From NCBI GenBank assembly GCA_002633005.1, contig NMRA01000208.1, positions 1-64,000 on the forward strand: a DNA stretch of 64,000 nucleotides. The letters are read 5' to 3'. The translations under genes and the position numbers were made by a program. The notes under the pieces were generated by a model. That model ran no database searches. It saw only the letters and a list, made by a program, of their open reading frames with translations, and was not told the origin of the DNA. Below are positions 33,964-47,400 of the stretch, one piece after another. Source of the stretch: Phoronis australis (taxonomy: Eukaryota; Phoronida; Phoronidae). The number at the start of each line of letters is the position of its first letter. The stretch's first letter is position 1.

Positions 33964-34290
33964 TCACAAAGGTTTCCACTCAAAGTTATCTGAAACTGGC
34001 ATGGCGACGTCATCAGCTGGATGTTTCGTTACTGGGCGCCGTGAAGATGGTCGAGACCTGTGTCGTGTATTGCTGATCAAAGCCGCATTAATCTCCTGAG
34101 TATGGGAGAAAAAGTAACGAAGAGTCGATGCACATTGGAGGAATAACCTCACGAGAAAAAGCATTGGGACGAAATGGAGTGATGGTTTCCCGTGCGAGAT
34201 GAGTTGAACATTTTTAGAAATGCCGAGATTGCTCGAGTAGACAGCCGGAAGGTTTGCCTTCCTGCTCCGTTTTCTAGTAATAGCCACCAT
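33964..34290 (-). other. Unrecognised 108-codon open frame
   Basis: Starts MVAITRKRSRK, has one hydrophobic stretch (HFVPMLFLVRLFLQCA) followed by a basic, Ser/Arg-rich tail. It loosely resembles a rhodopsin-family TM7 plus C-tail but lacks NPxxY. No splice sites or partner exons were found. May be chance. Confidence 0.2.
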
Positions 34291-35317
34291 TCAAGCATAT
34301 TTTAGTTAATATCAAGCACGACCTAAAATTATATTTGAATAGCTCATAATATTTCTGGTCTTTAACTCATTAACCAGGAATTGAATCCGTCGCTGACTCT
34401 CAACAGTTTTCTGATGATCTCGGCCAGCCGATCGGAAACACACAAGTATAGAAATAATAAATTAAACAAAATGCACACAAATTTTCCTATTTCAACATAG
34501 ACTTTTCCACAGCTCTCCTCGGATAGGTAAAATATGAAAATTAAATGTTACGCATTTTTCGCAAATATTGCAGAAGGAATAATGTCCATGGCCTATTTTT
34601 TCTCATTTGATGAATTTTTACTTGCCTTATTTTCAAGAATCTCGTCGTCGTCGTCCACTGCTGTACTCTTCATGCACAAAAGTTGACAACAAAGACATGA
34701 TAAACATGCCCAAAGATTTTTAAGAAATTTACCCATATTAATCTTTCGCAAAATTAATGTTTCAATAGCACTTTAGAAGCGACTTGTCTTCATAAAGGCA
34801 GCCATGAAAAATGCGTCACAGTGACGTGTTCTTACGTCACTTTATTGTCTGAGGTCAACTTAGTAAAGGGCATTTAATTCACATTCTAACCTTTGTTAAC
34901 GCAAAGACACAGGATTTGAAGTATCAGTCCTTGTCTCGAGTGAAATCAACAGAAAATAAATGAACAGTAACTCTGACGTGAAACATATTTTTAAATGTAA
35001 TTAAAATTATACCAAAAACTTTTGTTTTGATTTAATACTGAATCGTAAAATTGTACGGTTATGAAATGCTTGGCTTGCGAAATACCGGATATATAGAATA
35101 CTGGATTATGAAATAATTACCACCTATGTACGTATTTAGGCACATGCACCTAGGCGCAACCTTACATATAGGCATGTGTGCCTAATACAACCTAACAGGC
35201 TTCTGATGTTTTGATTACTGCTGTACTGAAAATTATGTAGTATATTCTTGAGCAATTTTCTTGCAAGAAGTGTGAGTAATTGACTCTCCATTTTATGTGT
35301 CTCCACCTGGTGTCAAA

Positions 35318-35453
35318 GTCTGTGATTACCTCTATGTATATTAGTTTCATTTATGAATTGTTTACAACCCAGATATAATGCTTCGCGGTTTCTGGGTTTG
35401 TTATTATTTCTTTGTATGTTCTGTGTATTCTTCAATAAATATATATCACTTAA
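35318..35453 (+). mobile_element. LINE 3' tail fragment
   Basis: The segment CTCTATGTATATTAGTTTCATTTATG ... TATATATCACTTAAAAA is the inverse-strand match of 46479-46610, the 3' end of the LINE in gene B. A 5'-truncated insertion of the same family. Confidence 0.75.
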
Positions 35454-36463
35454 AAAGTCTGTGATTAAGATAATTCAATAATCCAACCATTGATCACTAA
35501 ATATGACAAAAGTAATGAAAATAAAAAATTGTTCTTGTAATGATTTGAAACACAAGATTCATTCAATATAATGATTTGGTGTGACATGTTCCAAAACTGA
35601 TACATTGTAGGCTGCGAGGATCCCAATCAATCTTATCTGTGCGACTGTTACTGCCCTCGAATTAAGTTGGCCTTGTTACTTTAATTACGCTGTGTCTTGG
35701 GCCTACCTCCAGAACAACTTTATCTGGAACAATTTGTTCTATCTTCTAATGTGGAGTAAGTTGATGCCAATTTCCCTTGGGTATCAAGTTGTTCCAGAAC
35801 AACTGACGTTCACACTAATTCTTTCCCCTTTAAATAGGTTGCACTTGCAGCACCAGGGGCTTTGTTAGGTTAAGCAGAATATACCTTTCGTGAAGGTACT
35901 TATTATGAAAATTACACCTCAGTGCAGTCATTTGTTTATTTGTGTCATTGGAAACTAGAGCAGAGTAGATCTATTAATATGAAAAGAAGGAATAATTGCC
36001 TAACTAAATTTATGTCCTTTATAATTTTTCGGGAGTCCAGTAGCGTCTCCTGGCAGTCCATAGGATGGAGTCTAAAATAGAGAAAATGATACCGTAATGG
36101 TGTAGATGATGTTTTCCCGGTATTTTAATATTAGGGTGATAATAAAACAGTAAGGCACACTCTCTGTCGGCTTTCCGTTAACAGATGCATTTCTGGAAAA
36201 ACTATTGTTATGGCTACGACCTTGACTATTTTTTACAATCGTTCAGTTTAACCTCGTATGTGTACTACCATGGTCTTATATTCGGGATCGTTATGTTCCC
36301 AGCGGCCTACCAGTCAGTAGGTTGAATATGCACTAGCAGTCTTGACAAATATTTGACAAGATGCTAACAAAAACTTATGGTTTCCGTTATGTCATTATGA
36401 CCTTTTGGACCCAATGTGACGGCATGTTTATTTTTATTTCCGGGTCCAAATTACGTCACCAAA

Positions 36464-36613
36464 TAGGGGCGAATCCAGGATTTTGAGTTAGTGAAGGCCA
36501 GGGCAGAGCATTAGCCAAGATTTTGCCCGTCAGATATTCGTACCCCTGAACTGCCAAATGGAATCTAGGAGGATTTAGGGGGGAGCCATGCCACCCCTCT
36601 AAATCCGCCACTG
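36464..36613 (+). mobile_element. hAT-like MITE copy 3
   Basis: 150 bp from TAGGGGCGAATCCAGGATTT to CCTCTAAATCCGCCACTG; the interior shares GAACTGCCAAATGGAATCT with the other two copies. Confidence 0.75.
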
Positions 36614-37405
36614 ACAATCACGTTGACTTGAGCGAGGCGTACTTCAAACAAACCTTAATGTGGAACGCTAATTTCTTATCTCTGTCATTGCTTGGTCAAA
36701 GTATTTAGAAACACGAAGTTTGCGATGATGTGAACATGAAGTATGTTGAAAATTGCCAACTGTTTTTTAAGATGGAGTTTTGTCTCGAAAATGATTCGTC
36801 GTAAAGTCCAGTCAGACGTGGTGTTTGGGAATAACAGTGCATGTTGCGAGTTACGTGAGCTCCTAGGGTCCATCATTAATGCAAAGATCACCTGTTTGCA
36901 GATTTTTCTCACATTTACAAGTTGTCAATAAATGCAACTGCACTTTGTTGAGCGTAGATGATGTTCAAATAGTATTGACGTGTACTTCCTGTTATACATA
37001 AACATACTAAGAGCATGCAAATACATATTTAAGGATGTGGATGTTTTTTCTCCAGTAACATTGGTATTTGGCAATAACAAGGCTTCACACACAATCTCTG
37101 CAACAGACATTCAGTAAATTGCGTAGTTACCTTGTATTTCTTAAAAGGGGACAGTAGTCAAAATAATGTTGCAGTTAATCGGTTCTAACATACAAATAAA
37201 ACTCACATTTGCCTGACTTGCGTGCCAAACAAAAGCCAATTCGTATTCATGGTCAAAACACTGAATTCTGAAAGCGATCGCTGATTGGCTGATGTGTCAG
37301 TGACGTGAACGGCGGGGTATCGGCTGCTTTGCACATTCATTGCTTATGTCATATTTGAAGAGTTTACATCGTAATTTATCATTGTATCAATCGTCCTTAT
37401 TTTTT

Positions 37406-38205
37406 NNNNNNNNNNNNNNNNNNNNNNNNNNNNNNNNNNNNNNNNNNNNNNNNNNNNNNNNNNNNNNNNNNNNNNNNNNNNNNNNNNNNNNNNNNNNNNN
37501 NNNNNNNNNNNNNNNNNNNNNNNNNNNNNNNNNNNNNNNNNNNNNNNNNNNNNNNNNNNNNNNNNNNNNNNNNNNNNNNNNNNNNNNNNNNNNNNNNNNN
37601 NNNNNNNNNNNNNNNNNNNNNNNNNNNNNNNNNNNNNNNNNNNNNNNNNNNNNNNNNNNNNNNNNNNNNNNNNNNNNNNNNNNNNNNNNNNNNNNNNNNN
37701 NNNNNNNNNNNNNNNNNNNNNNNNNNNNNNNNNNNNNNNNNNNNNNNNNNNNNNNNNNNNNNNNNNNNNNNNNNNNNNNNNNNNNNNNNNNNNNNNNNNN
37801 NNNNNNNNNNNNNNNNNNNNNNNNNNNNNNNNNNNNNNNNNNNNNNNNNNNNNNNNNNNNNNNNNNNNNNNNNNNNNNNNNNNNNNNNNNNNNNNNNNNN
37901 NNNNNNNNNNNNNNNNNNNNNNNNNNNNNNNNNNNNNNNNNNNNNNNNNNNNNNNNNNNNNNNNNNNNNNNNNNNNNNNNNNNNNNNNNNNNNNNNNNNN
38001 NNNNNNNNNNNNNNNNNNNNNNNNNNNNNNNNNNNNNNNNNNNNNNNNNNNNNNNNNNNNNNNNNNNNNNNNNNNNNNNNNNNNNNNNNNNNNNNNNNNN
38101 NNNNNNNNNNNNNNNNNNNNNNNNNNNNNNNNNNNNNNNNNNNNNNNNNNNNNNNNNNNNNNNNNNNNNNNNNNNNNNNNNNNNNNNNNNNNNNNNNNNN
38201 NNNNN
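37406..38205. other. Assembly gap (800 N)
   Basis: Exactly 800 N. Any apparent open frames across it are meaningless. Confidence 1.
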
Positions 38206-41200
38206 GCACAGTCACTGACACCAGTTACACCGGCAAATTTTCGTCTGACGATGACGATGACTAGGTATCACTTTGTGTTGCCTTGGCTCAAACAGGTATC
38301 CCTTGTGACCCGAAATTTCACGCTAAAATTTCTTATTCCGACAATATAAAAAACGCTACTTGATTGCACGCTAACACAGGACAGTGACTTTGCCCCCGCC
38401 AAATACGTCACGAGACTAAGCAGCTCTCCAAGCCGGTAATTTTTTGAGCTTCGTTAGAGAACATAAGTTTAATTTTTGGAGTTGAATTATTTGTGAAATT
38501 AATCAACAGTTCATAGAAAACTATCCAGAATTTATTCAGAATAAAATACAGTTCCCTTTTAAGGTGATCTGCTGGCAAGATTTAGCACATGCGCAGTAGG
38601 ACATGTTGAAAATTTGGGGCGAAAACGTTATGAAAAACCCATTCCCAAACACGTGACCAAAACAACCACATACGCCACTGATGCAAGTATATCCACCTTG
38701 AAACGCTGCTAAATGAAATTCTAAGAAATGAGAAGCTAGGTACCTCAGTTGCGTGCATTGGTAATGAAATTACCTGCACCAAAACTTGTATCAGCAACCA
38801 CCGACAGGAGCGCTAGTATGACAACAGTCCACACGGCAATTGAGCAGAAGTTAGACTACATTAGAATAGAAAAAGCCGGGTAAACATTAGCAGTGACTGA
38901 TGCATAACTCGAACAAGTAACATGAAAGCACAACGTTTATAACTGTGATTTACGGTCACTGGGTTTGTTGAATACTGATTCGTATTGGCCTGAAAAGGGC
39001 GAAAGGTGTAAAATGAAGCAAATTGCACCTTAGTATATGTGTAAAAAGTTGATACTTTAAAAAAATCTCTAAAATTAGACTTTTACAACACTGAGCATTT
39101 ACACGTAGGCTACTTGGATTTAAAATGTAACGCACTAGCGATATTTTAGAACATAAATTTCACCATACTGAGTAACGTACCCGTCAAGACGCGAACTTGC
39201 CCAGTCACCGTCAATATCCTTACTGTTCGATTACAAAGCGATAAAGGCAATTTATAGCAGTGTTTTGACAGGTAGCCTTTCTTTAAAGTGGCTATTAACC
39301 TCTTGAAATAAAGTGTTTTAAGAAACATGACTCAATGTTAATGTATTCTAAGTTGGTAATAAATACAAGTTTTTGGTTGTTTTACGTAGAGTAAGTCGTT
39401 AATTTTATTATTATGGGATGGGTCAACAGTAAATCAATCAATTCATTGGAAACTCATATTTCTGGTTGACCGCTCTCATACCGCGGTAGTGTATGCTGCT
39501 TGGTACTGAAGATTCAACGTTTAATATATGATGTTCTTCCGAATTGAGTAGCTTTTGGTCAATGATCAATACATAGTCTCTTGAAATTGTGAATATGCAA
39601 ATGAATAACTTGTTTACAAACAACCCCGGGTCGTCCAGTGTGCCAGAAACCATCCGAGAACCACTTGCCATTACAATTTCACGAACGTTTCGTTTTGTGA
39701 GAGTATTTTTATATAAATAAGTATAGTAATAGTTCCATATGGCGGAGGAAGACCCGTATGACGGCCAAGAGAACAAAGAAGTCATATAATTTAGTTTGGA
39801 GTTTCACGTTTATCGTGCAGGGCGGCAACTTAAATTTCGACTGCAGCTGCAAACACAGAGTGTACTGGAGCTATATTTGCACACTCTTCTTGTCAACATT
39901 TCTTATGACGACTAGGGAATCCCTGGAAACCCCCACAGTATCGTCGGTTTCCTGATGAAACAAAGCACAGTTTTATTATTTGTTTATTTCACTATCAAAC
40001 AACGATTGCGTAATGTTTGGAATTGCTAGGATATTTTATATCTTAAAACCGCGATTTATTTACGAATTGTTTCTTTCCCTGATTGTACACACAGCTCTCC
40101 AAGAAGTCACTGGGTGGCGTTTCCAACAAATTTAAATATTTTCAGTTTTAATGAGATACAGCATCTTTTGACACAACTGAACCTTAATTATCATTGTGCA
40201 GGCAACATTAACGAACCTTAAATATCATTGTGCATGCAACATTAACGAAGCGAGTTACTTGGCGTAAATGTTATGTTTTGGTGTCCCATTTCAACAAGTA
40301 AACATAAGAAATGAGTGAACTCAAGCACCATAAAACAGATGAAAACAAGATAAACTACGCCATCAAAGTGCATCATTTCATAGATGTCGCAAGCAACGTT
40401 TATGGCTATAACCTTTAAAATGGTACTTGCAAACTAGTGACATCGTTTGAGCGTCTTATGAATGTAATATGTTAAGATGGCCTTTGGGTTTGTGACTTAT
40501 AACTGAAGAAACTCACTGGAAAACACCGACACCGAGTGTGAAATGAAAAAAATCACCATCGACAGCGTTCAAATGAATGCATTTCGACGGATACGCCATT
40601 GAGCAACATAGTTCTACAGTAAACCACTAGCGACAACTCCACTCTTGCATTCTTGTGACGTACACAAATTGGCAGAGCAGTTTAGGATTTGATGATTATA
40701 CCATAATTAGAATTAGTTAATCAACTTTCGAGTCAGGCCGTGACCACTGAGTGTACACGTGCTTCTTCAAACTCCAGGTTGCTGAACACGATTCTGCTGA
40801 CTTATCTTATTAACTTAATTTGGCGTTCTATCGTTTTCTCAGATGAACACGTTTATAAACCTTCAAGTCCAATCCACGTGGTGTAGGGTGTGTTCAAATT
40901 ACAAAGTAATGACCAGGAAACAGAACTTCATTCCAGTTTATAATGTAGCCCCGCTACAAATTTAGCAATTCAAAAACAACTAGCTGTGACTAAATTCCTG
41001 ATTTCAAGAGGAAGGCTTCTTTGAAAACTCACAGAGGAAGGAAAAATATGCTCGTGGTTGCAATGATGTGAGCAGACGAACAGATCGTTTAGAGTGATTA
41101 AAGCCAATACTTTCCTTGTTCTGGCACGTGACTACACTGCCAGAATAAACAAAGCTTACTTGATAGCAACGCGTCTCACGGTCGTGAATTCAATCTACCA

Positions 41201-41980
41201 AAATCGAGAAAATAGAAAGAAGCGACTTCCATTAAAAGTGTCTTAGCACCACAGTCATGATTGTGACATGAACGTACCCAGTACCAGTATGTCATGTTCA
41301 CCGACACGCGAGTTTCTTGTACAAACTTGTATCATAACCACGCTTTTGTGATGTCCCGCAAAAAGCGAACAGAGCCAGTGCACGATCAAGTACAATGTTG
41401 TCACAACCACTTCAGATGCAACTCCTCACCCTTTCTTATTATACCATAAATTTACTGGAATTTACGGCATAAATTCACGGCATTATTTCGACTTTTCGGA
41501 CTAAACACAATGGAGGATAGCTATGGTGCTGTGATTGGTTGTCTCGAATTTACGTAATAAGTTTCAACCAATTAATGCTCGTAACTCGAGATCAACTAAT
41601 TAAAACATTGTCAGATAGTGTTTGCGAGTGCCAATTCTGTTAGTATTATCTGCAGAGAACCTAATAAGGAGTTACTGTACATTAAAGAGTCATTGGCCAT
41701 TCAGAACCAGCATGCTACGGATTCTCTGAATAACATGCAGAGCTCAGTGACCCTGCAACTATGGTAATGACCAGCCAGTGACTATATTCCCTGTATCTCT
41801 CACTTCACTTTATGGGTGTTATCAGAGCTGTATGTTGGCTCTTGTTGTCCTAAATTGTTGTAAATATGATCCCGATGATGTCTAATGAAAAGGCGAAACG
41901 TTGAATTGAGCATGAACTTTTTTATTTGTGCGGTGATCGTCCGGTTTTAAATTTTACTCTAATGATCCCTTTCTCCGAAA
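38206..41980. other. Long stretch without a confirmed gene
   Basis: AT-rich, short frames only. A plus-strand start with good context at 39740 (MAEEDPYDGQENKEVI, then stop) could be a tiny first exon but has no convincing donor. A 33-36-bp tandem duplication (TATCATTGTGCA-GCAACATTAACGAA) lies at about 40190-40260. Confidence 0.4.
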
Positions 41981-41989
41981 ATATCATGT

Positions 41990-43445
41990 AAAGATATATA
42001 TCATGAGAAGATCTATATCATTAGAAGATCTATGTCATGTGAAGATCTATGTCATGTGAAGATCTATATCATGAGAAGATCTATGTCATGTGAAGATCTA
42101 TGTCATGTGAAGATCTATATCATGTGAAGATCTGCGTCATGAGAAGATCTATATCACGTGAAGATCTATATCAATGAAAAATATATATCAAGAGATGATC
42201 TATATCATGAGAAGATCTATATCATAAGAAGATCTATGTCATGAGAAGATCTATATCATGAGAATTTCTATATCATGTGAAGATCTATGTCATGTGAAGA
42301 TCTATGTCATGTGAAGATCTATGTCATGTGAAGATCTATGTCATGTGAAGATCTATGTCATGTGAAGATCTATATTATTTGAAGATCTATGTCATGTGAA
42401 GATCTATGTTATGAGAAGATCTATATCATGTGAATATCTATATCATGAGAAGATCTATATAATGTGAAGAAGATCTATGTCATGAGAAGATCTGTCATGA
42501 GATCTATGTCATGTGAAGATCTATATCATGAGAAGATCTATATCATGAGAAAATCTATATCATGTTAAGATCTATGCCATGTGAAGAGCTATGTCATGTG
42601 AAGATCTATATCATGTGATGATCTATGTCATGTGAAGATCTATGTCATGCGAAGATCTATGTCATGTGAAGATCTATGTCATGTGAAGATCTATGTCATG
42701 TGAAGATCTATGTCATGAGAAGATCTATATCATGTGAAGATCTATGTCATGTGAAGATCTATGTCATGTGAAGATCTATATCATGTGAAGATCTATGTCA
42801 TGTGAAGATCTATATCATAAGAAGATCTATATCATGTGAAGATCTATGTCATGAGAAGATCTATATCATGTGAAGATCTATATCATGTGAAGATCTATGT
42901 CATGTGAAGATCTATGTCATTTGAAGATCTATATCATGTGAAAATCTATGTCATGTGAAGATCTATGTCATGAGAAGATCTATATCATGAAAAGATCTAT
43001 ATCATGTGAAGATCTATGTCATGTGAAGATCTATGTCATTTGAAGATCTATATCATGTGAAGATCTATGTCATGTGAAGATCTATGTCATGAGAAGATCT
43101 ATATCATATGAAGATCTATGTCATGTGAAGATCTATGTCATGTGAAGATCTATATCATGTGAAGATCTACGTCATGAGAAGATCTATATCACGTGAAGAT
43201 CTATATCAATAAAAGAAATATATCACGAGAAGATCTATATAATAAGAAGATCTATATCATGTGAAGATCTATGTCATGAGAAGATCTATATCATGAGAAG
43301 ATCTATATCATTTGAAGATCTATATCATGTGAAGATCTATGTCATGAGAAGATCTATATCATGAGAAGATCTATATCATGAGAAGATCTATAACATTTGA
43401 AGATCTATATCATGCGAAGATCTATATCATGAGAAGATCTATACT
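41990..43445. repeat. 17-bp satellite array, about 85 units
   Basis: The unit is GAAGATCTATRTCATGW, varying mainly at GTC/ATC and TGTG/GAGA. Every unit has the palindrome AGATCT. The 17-bp period leaves no long frame. A diagnostic block (ATATCACGTGAAGATCTATA followed by TCAAT-AAA) recurs at 42151 and 43186, showing that about 1.03 kb of the array was itself duplicated. Confidence 0.95.
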
Positions 43446-44209
43446 CCGAAGGACCGTTACTCTGAAGGGGCCATAATACCGGACATTTAAACTTTTTAAT
43501 TTCTCTAAAATAATTTGTCGAATCAAGTACAGGTAAAATAACTAGGAAAATGTCTACTTGTGTTTGTATAAAATTTTTCGGCTCACGGCGTTCTATTTAT
43601 GCTGCATAGATATTCTCTCACCGATCATACTGTCGTTAATTAGAGGGAATATCTGTTAAAGCAACATTCTGTTGCGAATACTTATAGCGCAACCCTTTTA
43701 ATTTCTGGGTGATCCTCTTACAATATGTACATGTATGTAGATTTTTAAATATCCTAGAGGATTTGTCACCATGATGTCATTTTCCCCCATAGTCTGTTTT
43801 ATGCAAATTATGAAATGCATGACAGTAGCAAGTAATCAATTATCGTCTGAATGTTGTAAACCGAGCATTATACAAGACTGGTCTGTGACGTACATATGAA
43901 TTCAAACTGAATATCTAGTCTACATAATATTAATTGCACAGTGCAAATACCTGATACAAGATCATGGAACACGAATAAGGGAAAGTTTTTGTCACTCAAA
44001 TAAATTGTATTGGTGGATGTTGATTGCATGTCCTTTGTTTTATTAAGCACATATGGTTTACGGACAACACAGTGAATCTATCCATTTTCCGCATTTCAAA
44101 TTCGTTTTCAAATACAATGGTCCCAAAGAACTATAAAAGCCACCAACCGGTATGAAAGAGAAGCTCAGATGAATTCTTACGGTTGATGTTACTGGGCTAA
44201 ACGACCAGT

Positions 44210-44409
44210 TTATAGGTTACACTGAGCGTTACCAGCGTGATCACAAACACATAGATTCAAGTTGAAGCGTGTTCCTGGCCCACACCTAAGAAGGTTGGTA
44301 GAGCCGCCAGGTGTCATGCTCACGTCTTTCTGTGTAAAGAACCTACAGTCCATGCCTGGGACCTTACAGTACTGGTTCCCGTTTTTGTTGCGACAGTACT
44401 TTGAATCAA
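44210..44409 (-). CDS. Gene B coding exon 4 (Cys-rich domain, stop)
   Basis: Acceptor TTTCTTACAG, phase 1 entry. The seven Cys of gene A are all conserved; the end reads AGNAQCNL rather than PGNTQCNQ. Confidence 0.8.
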
Positions 44410-47400
44410 CTGTAAGAAACAAACAGGTGTGTAGGACACAGCTACTTGTATGGCCCAAGCTACTTGCCTGCTTTCTGAATACAGGAGCCACTGCTGGGGT
44501 ATATTAGGTCAGGTGGTATGAACAATCATTTCAAAGTTTCATCTTTAAGGAAAGCAATCGAGTTTGGAACGAAGCCACCAATTGTAGAACTATCGTTGGG
44601 AAATAGAAGCTTGTCAAAGTTATTGATAAAATCACAAAACGCAAATGAGTTTTTTTTACAGCTCTGGTCAAAGCTATACATATTGTCCATTTTAGCCGTT
44701 GTTTGACACCGTTTGAGGTAACATCTTGTTAATGTATGATATGAAGAGATGTGAGCTTAATTTGAAGTATATGTATGGACTGTGTGTTTCAAGCATTTGA
44801 TGGTGTCTGGTTACATTAGTCATAAACACAAGTCAGGTAAACAAGTAAATGAAGTAATGATCTTTTTCGCGACTTTCGCCCCAGAGACTACTGAAGAGAT
44901 TTCACTAATTCATTACTTCTGAACACTGTCAAACTTACTCTGCGGATTGAATATCCTGAAAACTCCAGAGCCATTCACGGTACGCACCCCTACGTCTGCG
45001 CTAAGCGAACGGTCTGCCTGGAATGGGTCGTTCGCAGACGCCAAAACTCCTTGAACGGTGCCAAACTGTAAAAGAGGCAATCTTGTCTACTTCTTAGTTG
45101 TTTTCATAGCCTATATCATCAAATGTGTCGAAATAGATCAACGATATCTACGATAAAATTTACATAAAAAATCAAGCAGGTTCCAGTTTCATTTGAACCC
45201 ACCAAAACCTCGAAGTTTTATTCGTTCACTTTAAAATCATTCAACTGTTTAAAACTCAGCTGTCTTAAAGTTGGTTGCAACAACAGAAGGCTTTCAGATA
45301 ACAAATCTGAGACACGTTTCAAGAAACTGGCTTAAGTTCATTTTTGAATGAGTCAAAAACTTAAATTAAACTTAAGATCTCTTTCCCGAAATAGACTTGA
45401 GACAAATTTAATTTTTATCTTAAAATTGACTGAAATTTAAGATTTGTCTTAGCTAAGTCATTCTTTTTTGAGCGAGTCCCTGAATTGGAAAACCTCATTT
45501 CCGGTTATGATTCGCTTTAGTTGAAATGCAGCTTTTCGTAATAACTGGAATTACAGGTTAAAACTATGTTGAGATCGATTTCTTTTTTCCCAATCGATTA
45601 TTTACTAATTGATTGCAAAATCCTGATGTTCGAATTATCTTGATCTAGGAAGTGTCGCAGGTACGCTACAGGTACCATGTCAAAGTCGACATATCGCCGC
45701 GGTGAACTTTGAATATTTTGTTTAATTCCCTGACTAAATGACAACTAGGTGCTGACACAAACGATGTCGTGAAGACGTTCCCAGTTTTGACGAAGCAGTT
45801 TGACAGGATAATTTAACGAGATTGACGACTGATTGTCGTATTAAGAGTAGCTACAACCTTCAAGTACTTTTAGGATACGATTGATGGCGCTTCGACAGGA
45901 TCTGCTCGAAATCGCCATTCTAAAAGTTTGATTTGTTCGCTACCGGTAATGACCGTGCATTTCACAGAGGAAGTCGAGAAAATGTTCCCAGTTTTGGCTT
46001 AAGAACTATGATTGGATGTTTTGTCAAAAGCAAACTTGTCCTATGACGTCCTCTCGACTCAGTTGTTCTCAATTCTCAACCAATCTCAGATGTGCATTCG
46101 TCAGTTAGCATAGACCCAGGATTTTGCACTAGTCTCAACATTTGCTGAGCAATTCACTATATAACTCACGACTACAGATCAGAGTGCAAGCTATGTCTTG
46201 TCTAAGCTCAACCACTCCTAAGAATGAAACTTTGGCTTGACGTCTCAATGGGCAGGCGTAATCTAATAATGATTTTCCAGTGACATAACAGTAACCTTTT
46301 GCTACTTTTTTTCGCATAGTTGAACCCTATCTCCAGTTACACTGGAAGGGGGAAACAAAATCCTTAAACTTTCGGTGTCGTTAACGGTGTTGAGGAGAAT
46401 CTTTCGGGAATTGTCAATCGAAGCTGCAGTATTGATACGCCCTGCCCACATTTGGATATGATTTATCGTCCTAATTTTTTAAGTGATATATATTCATTGA
46501 AGAATACACAGAACATACAAAGAAATAATGACAAAGCCAGAAATCACGAAGCATTATATCTGGGTTGTAAACAATTCATAAATGAAACTAATATACGTAG
46601 AGGTATATACAATTAAGTAGTATCTAATATAAGTATTCCAATACTTAGATATGCTATTACAAATATATAAAAACAATAGTATGTACAAACTCATGTATGG
46701 AAATCAGATGCAACAATATTGATAAACGGTACACAAAAATTTACCAACGTTGCTTAGGATGAATTCGTTGAGAACGAGGTCAAGGTTAGGACTACCATTC
46801 AATAATAATGTAACTCTAGTAGGGATATTATTACAAGAATTGAGAGTGTTAACAATTGATTGGTTTTCATTGAGTGCACGAAAGAGTGATTCTCTCAGGT
46901 ATTCAATGAGGGGACATTTGAAGAAAACATGAGGATAAGATTGATGGTCAAAACATTTACAATTTGGAGAGACATTACTAAAGTTGTGCCTCAACTTGTC
47001 AGAGTTGAGGAAAAGGCCACATCTTGATCTGTACGATGCTATTTCGTTATCGCGGGGAAGGGAGAATTGAGTCAAGGGTGTTGAGTTATCTAAATTATGA
47101 AAAAGTTCTAAAATTGTTTTTTATACTCGTAAAAGAGTTGCTTTCCTCAACAGAGACTGGAAGAGAATTCCAGTTGTTGATGCACATCATGACTGTAGAC
47201 CTTCTGAATGCCTGACTGAACGACGGAGGAATTGCATATGGGGTGGAGGATCTCAAATCACTACGATGGCCTTGTCTAGTGTATAGAACAAATATTTTTT
47301 GACAGAAACGTTGTTGACATTGTTTATTACCTTGAAAGCAAATGTGGTCATGTGAAGATTGCGTAGAGTAGACAGTTTGGGCCACTTGAAACTATTCATC

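Noticed and set aside
33964-34290. Rhodopsin-type GPCR C-terminus
   Set aside because: Only a loose TM7 resemblance, without NPxxY and without other helices nearby.
37340-38221. Long open frames of 270-290 codons
   Set aside because: They consist almost entirely of the 800-N assembly gap.
41990-43445. CRISPR-like or regulatory-site array
   Set aside because: Unit is a 17-bp head-to-tail satellite with no unique spacers; this is a eukaryotic satellite.
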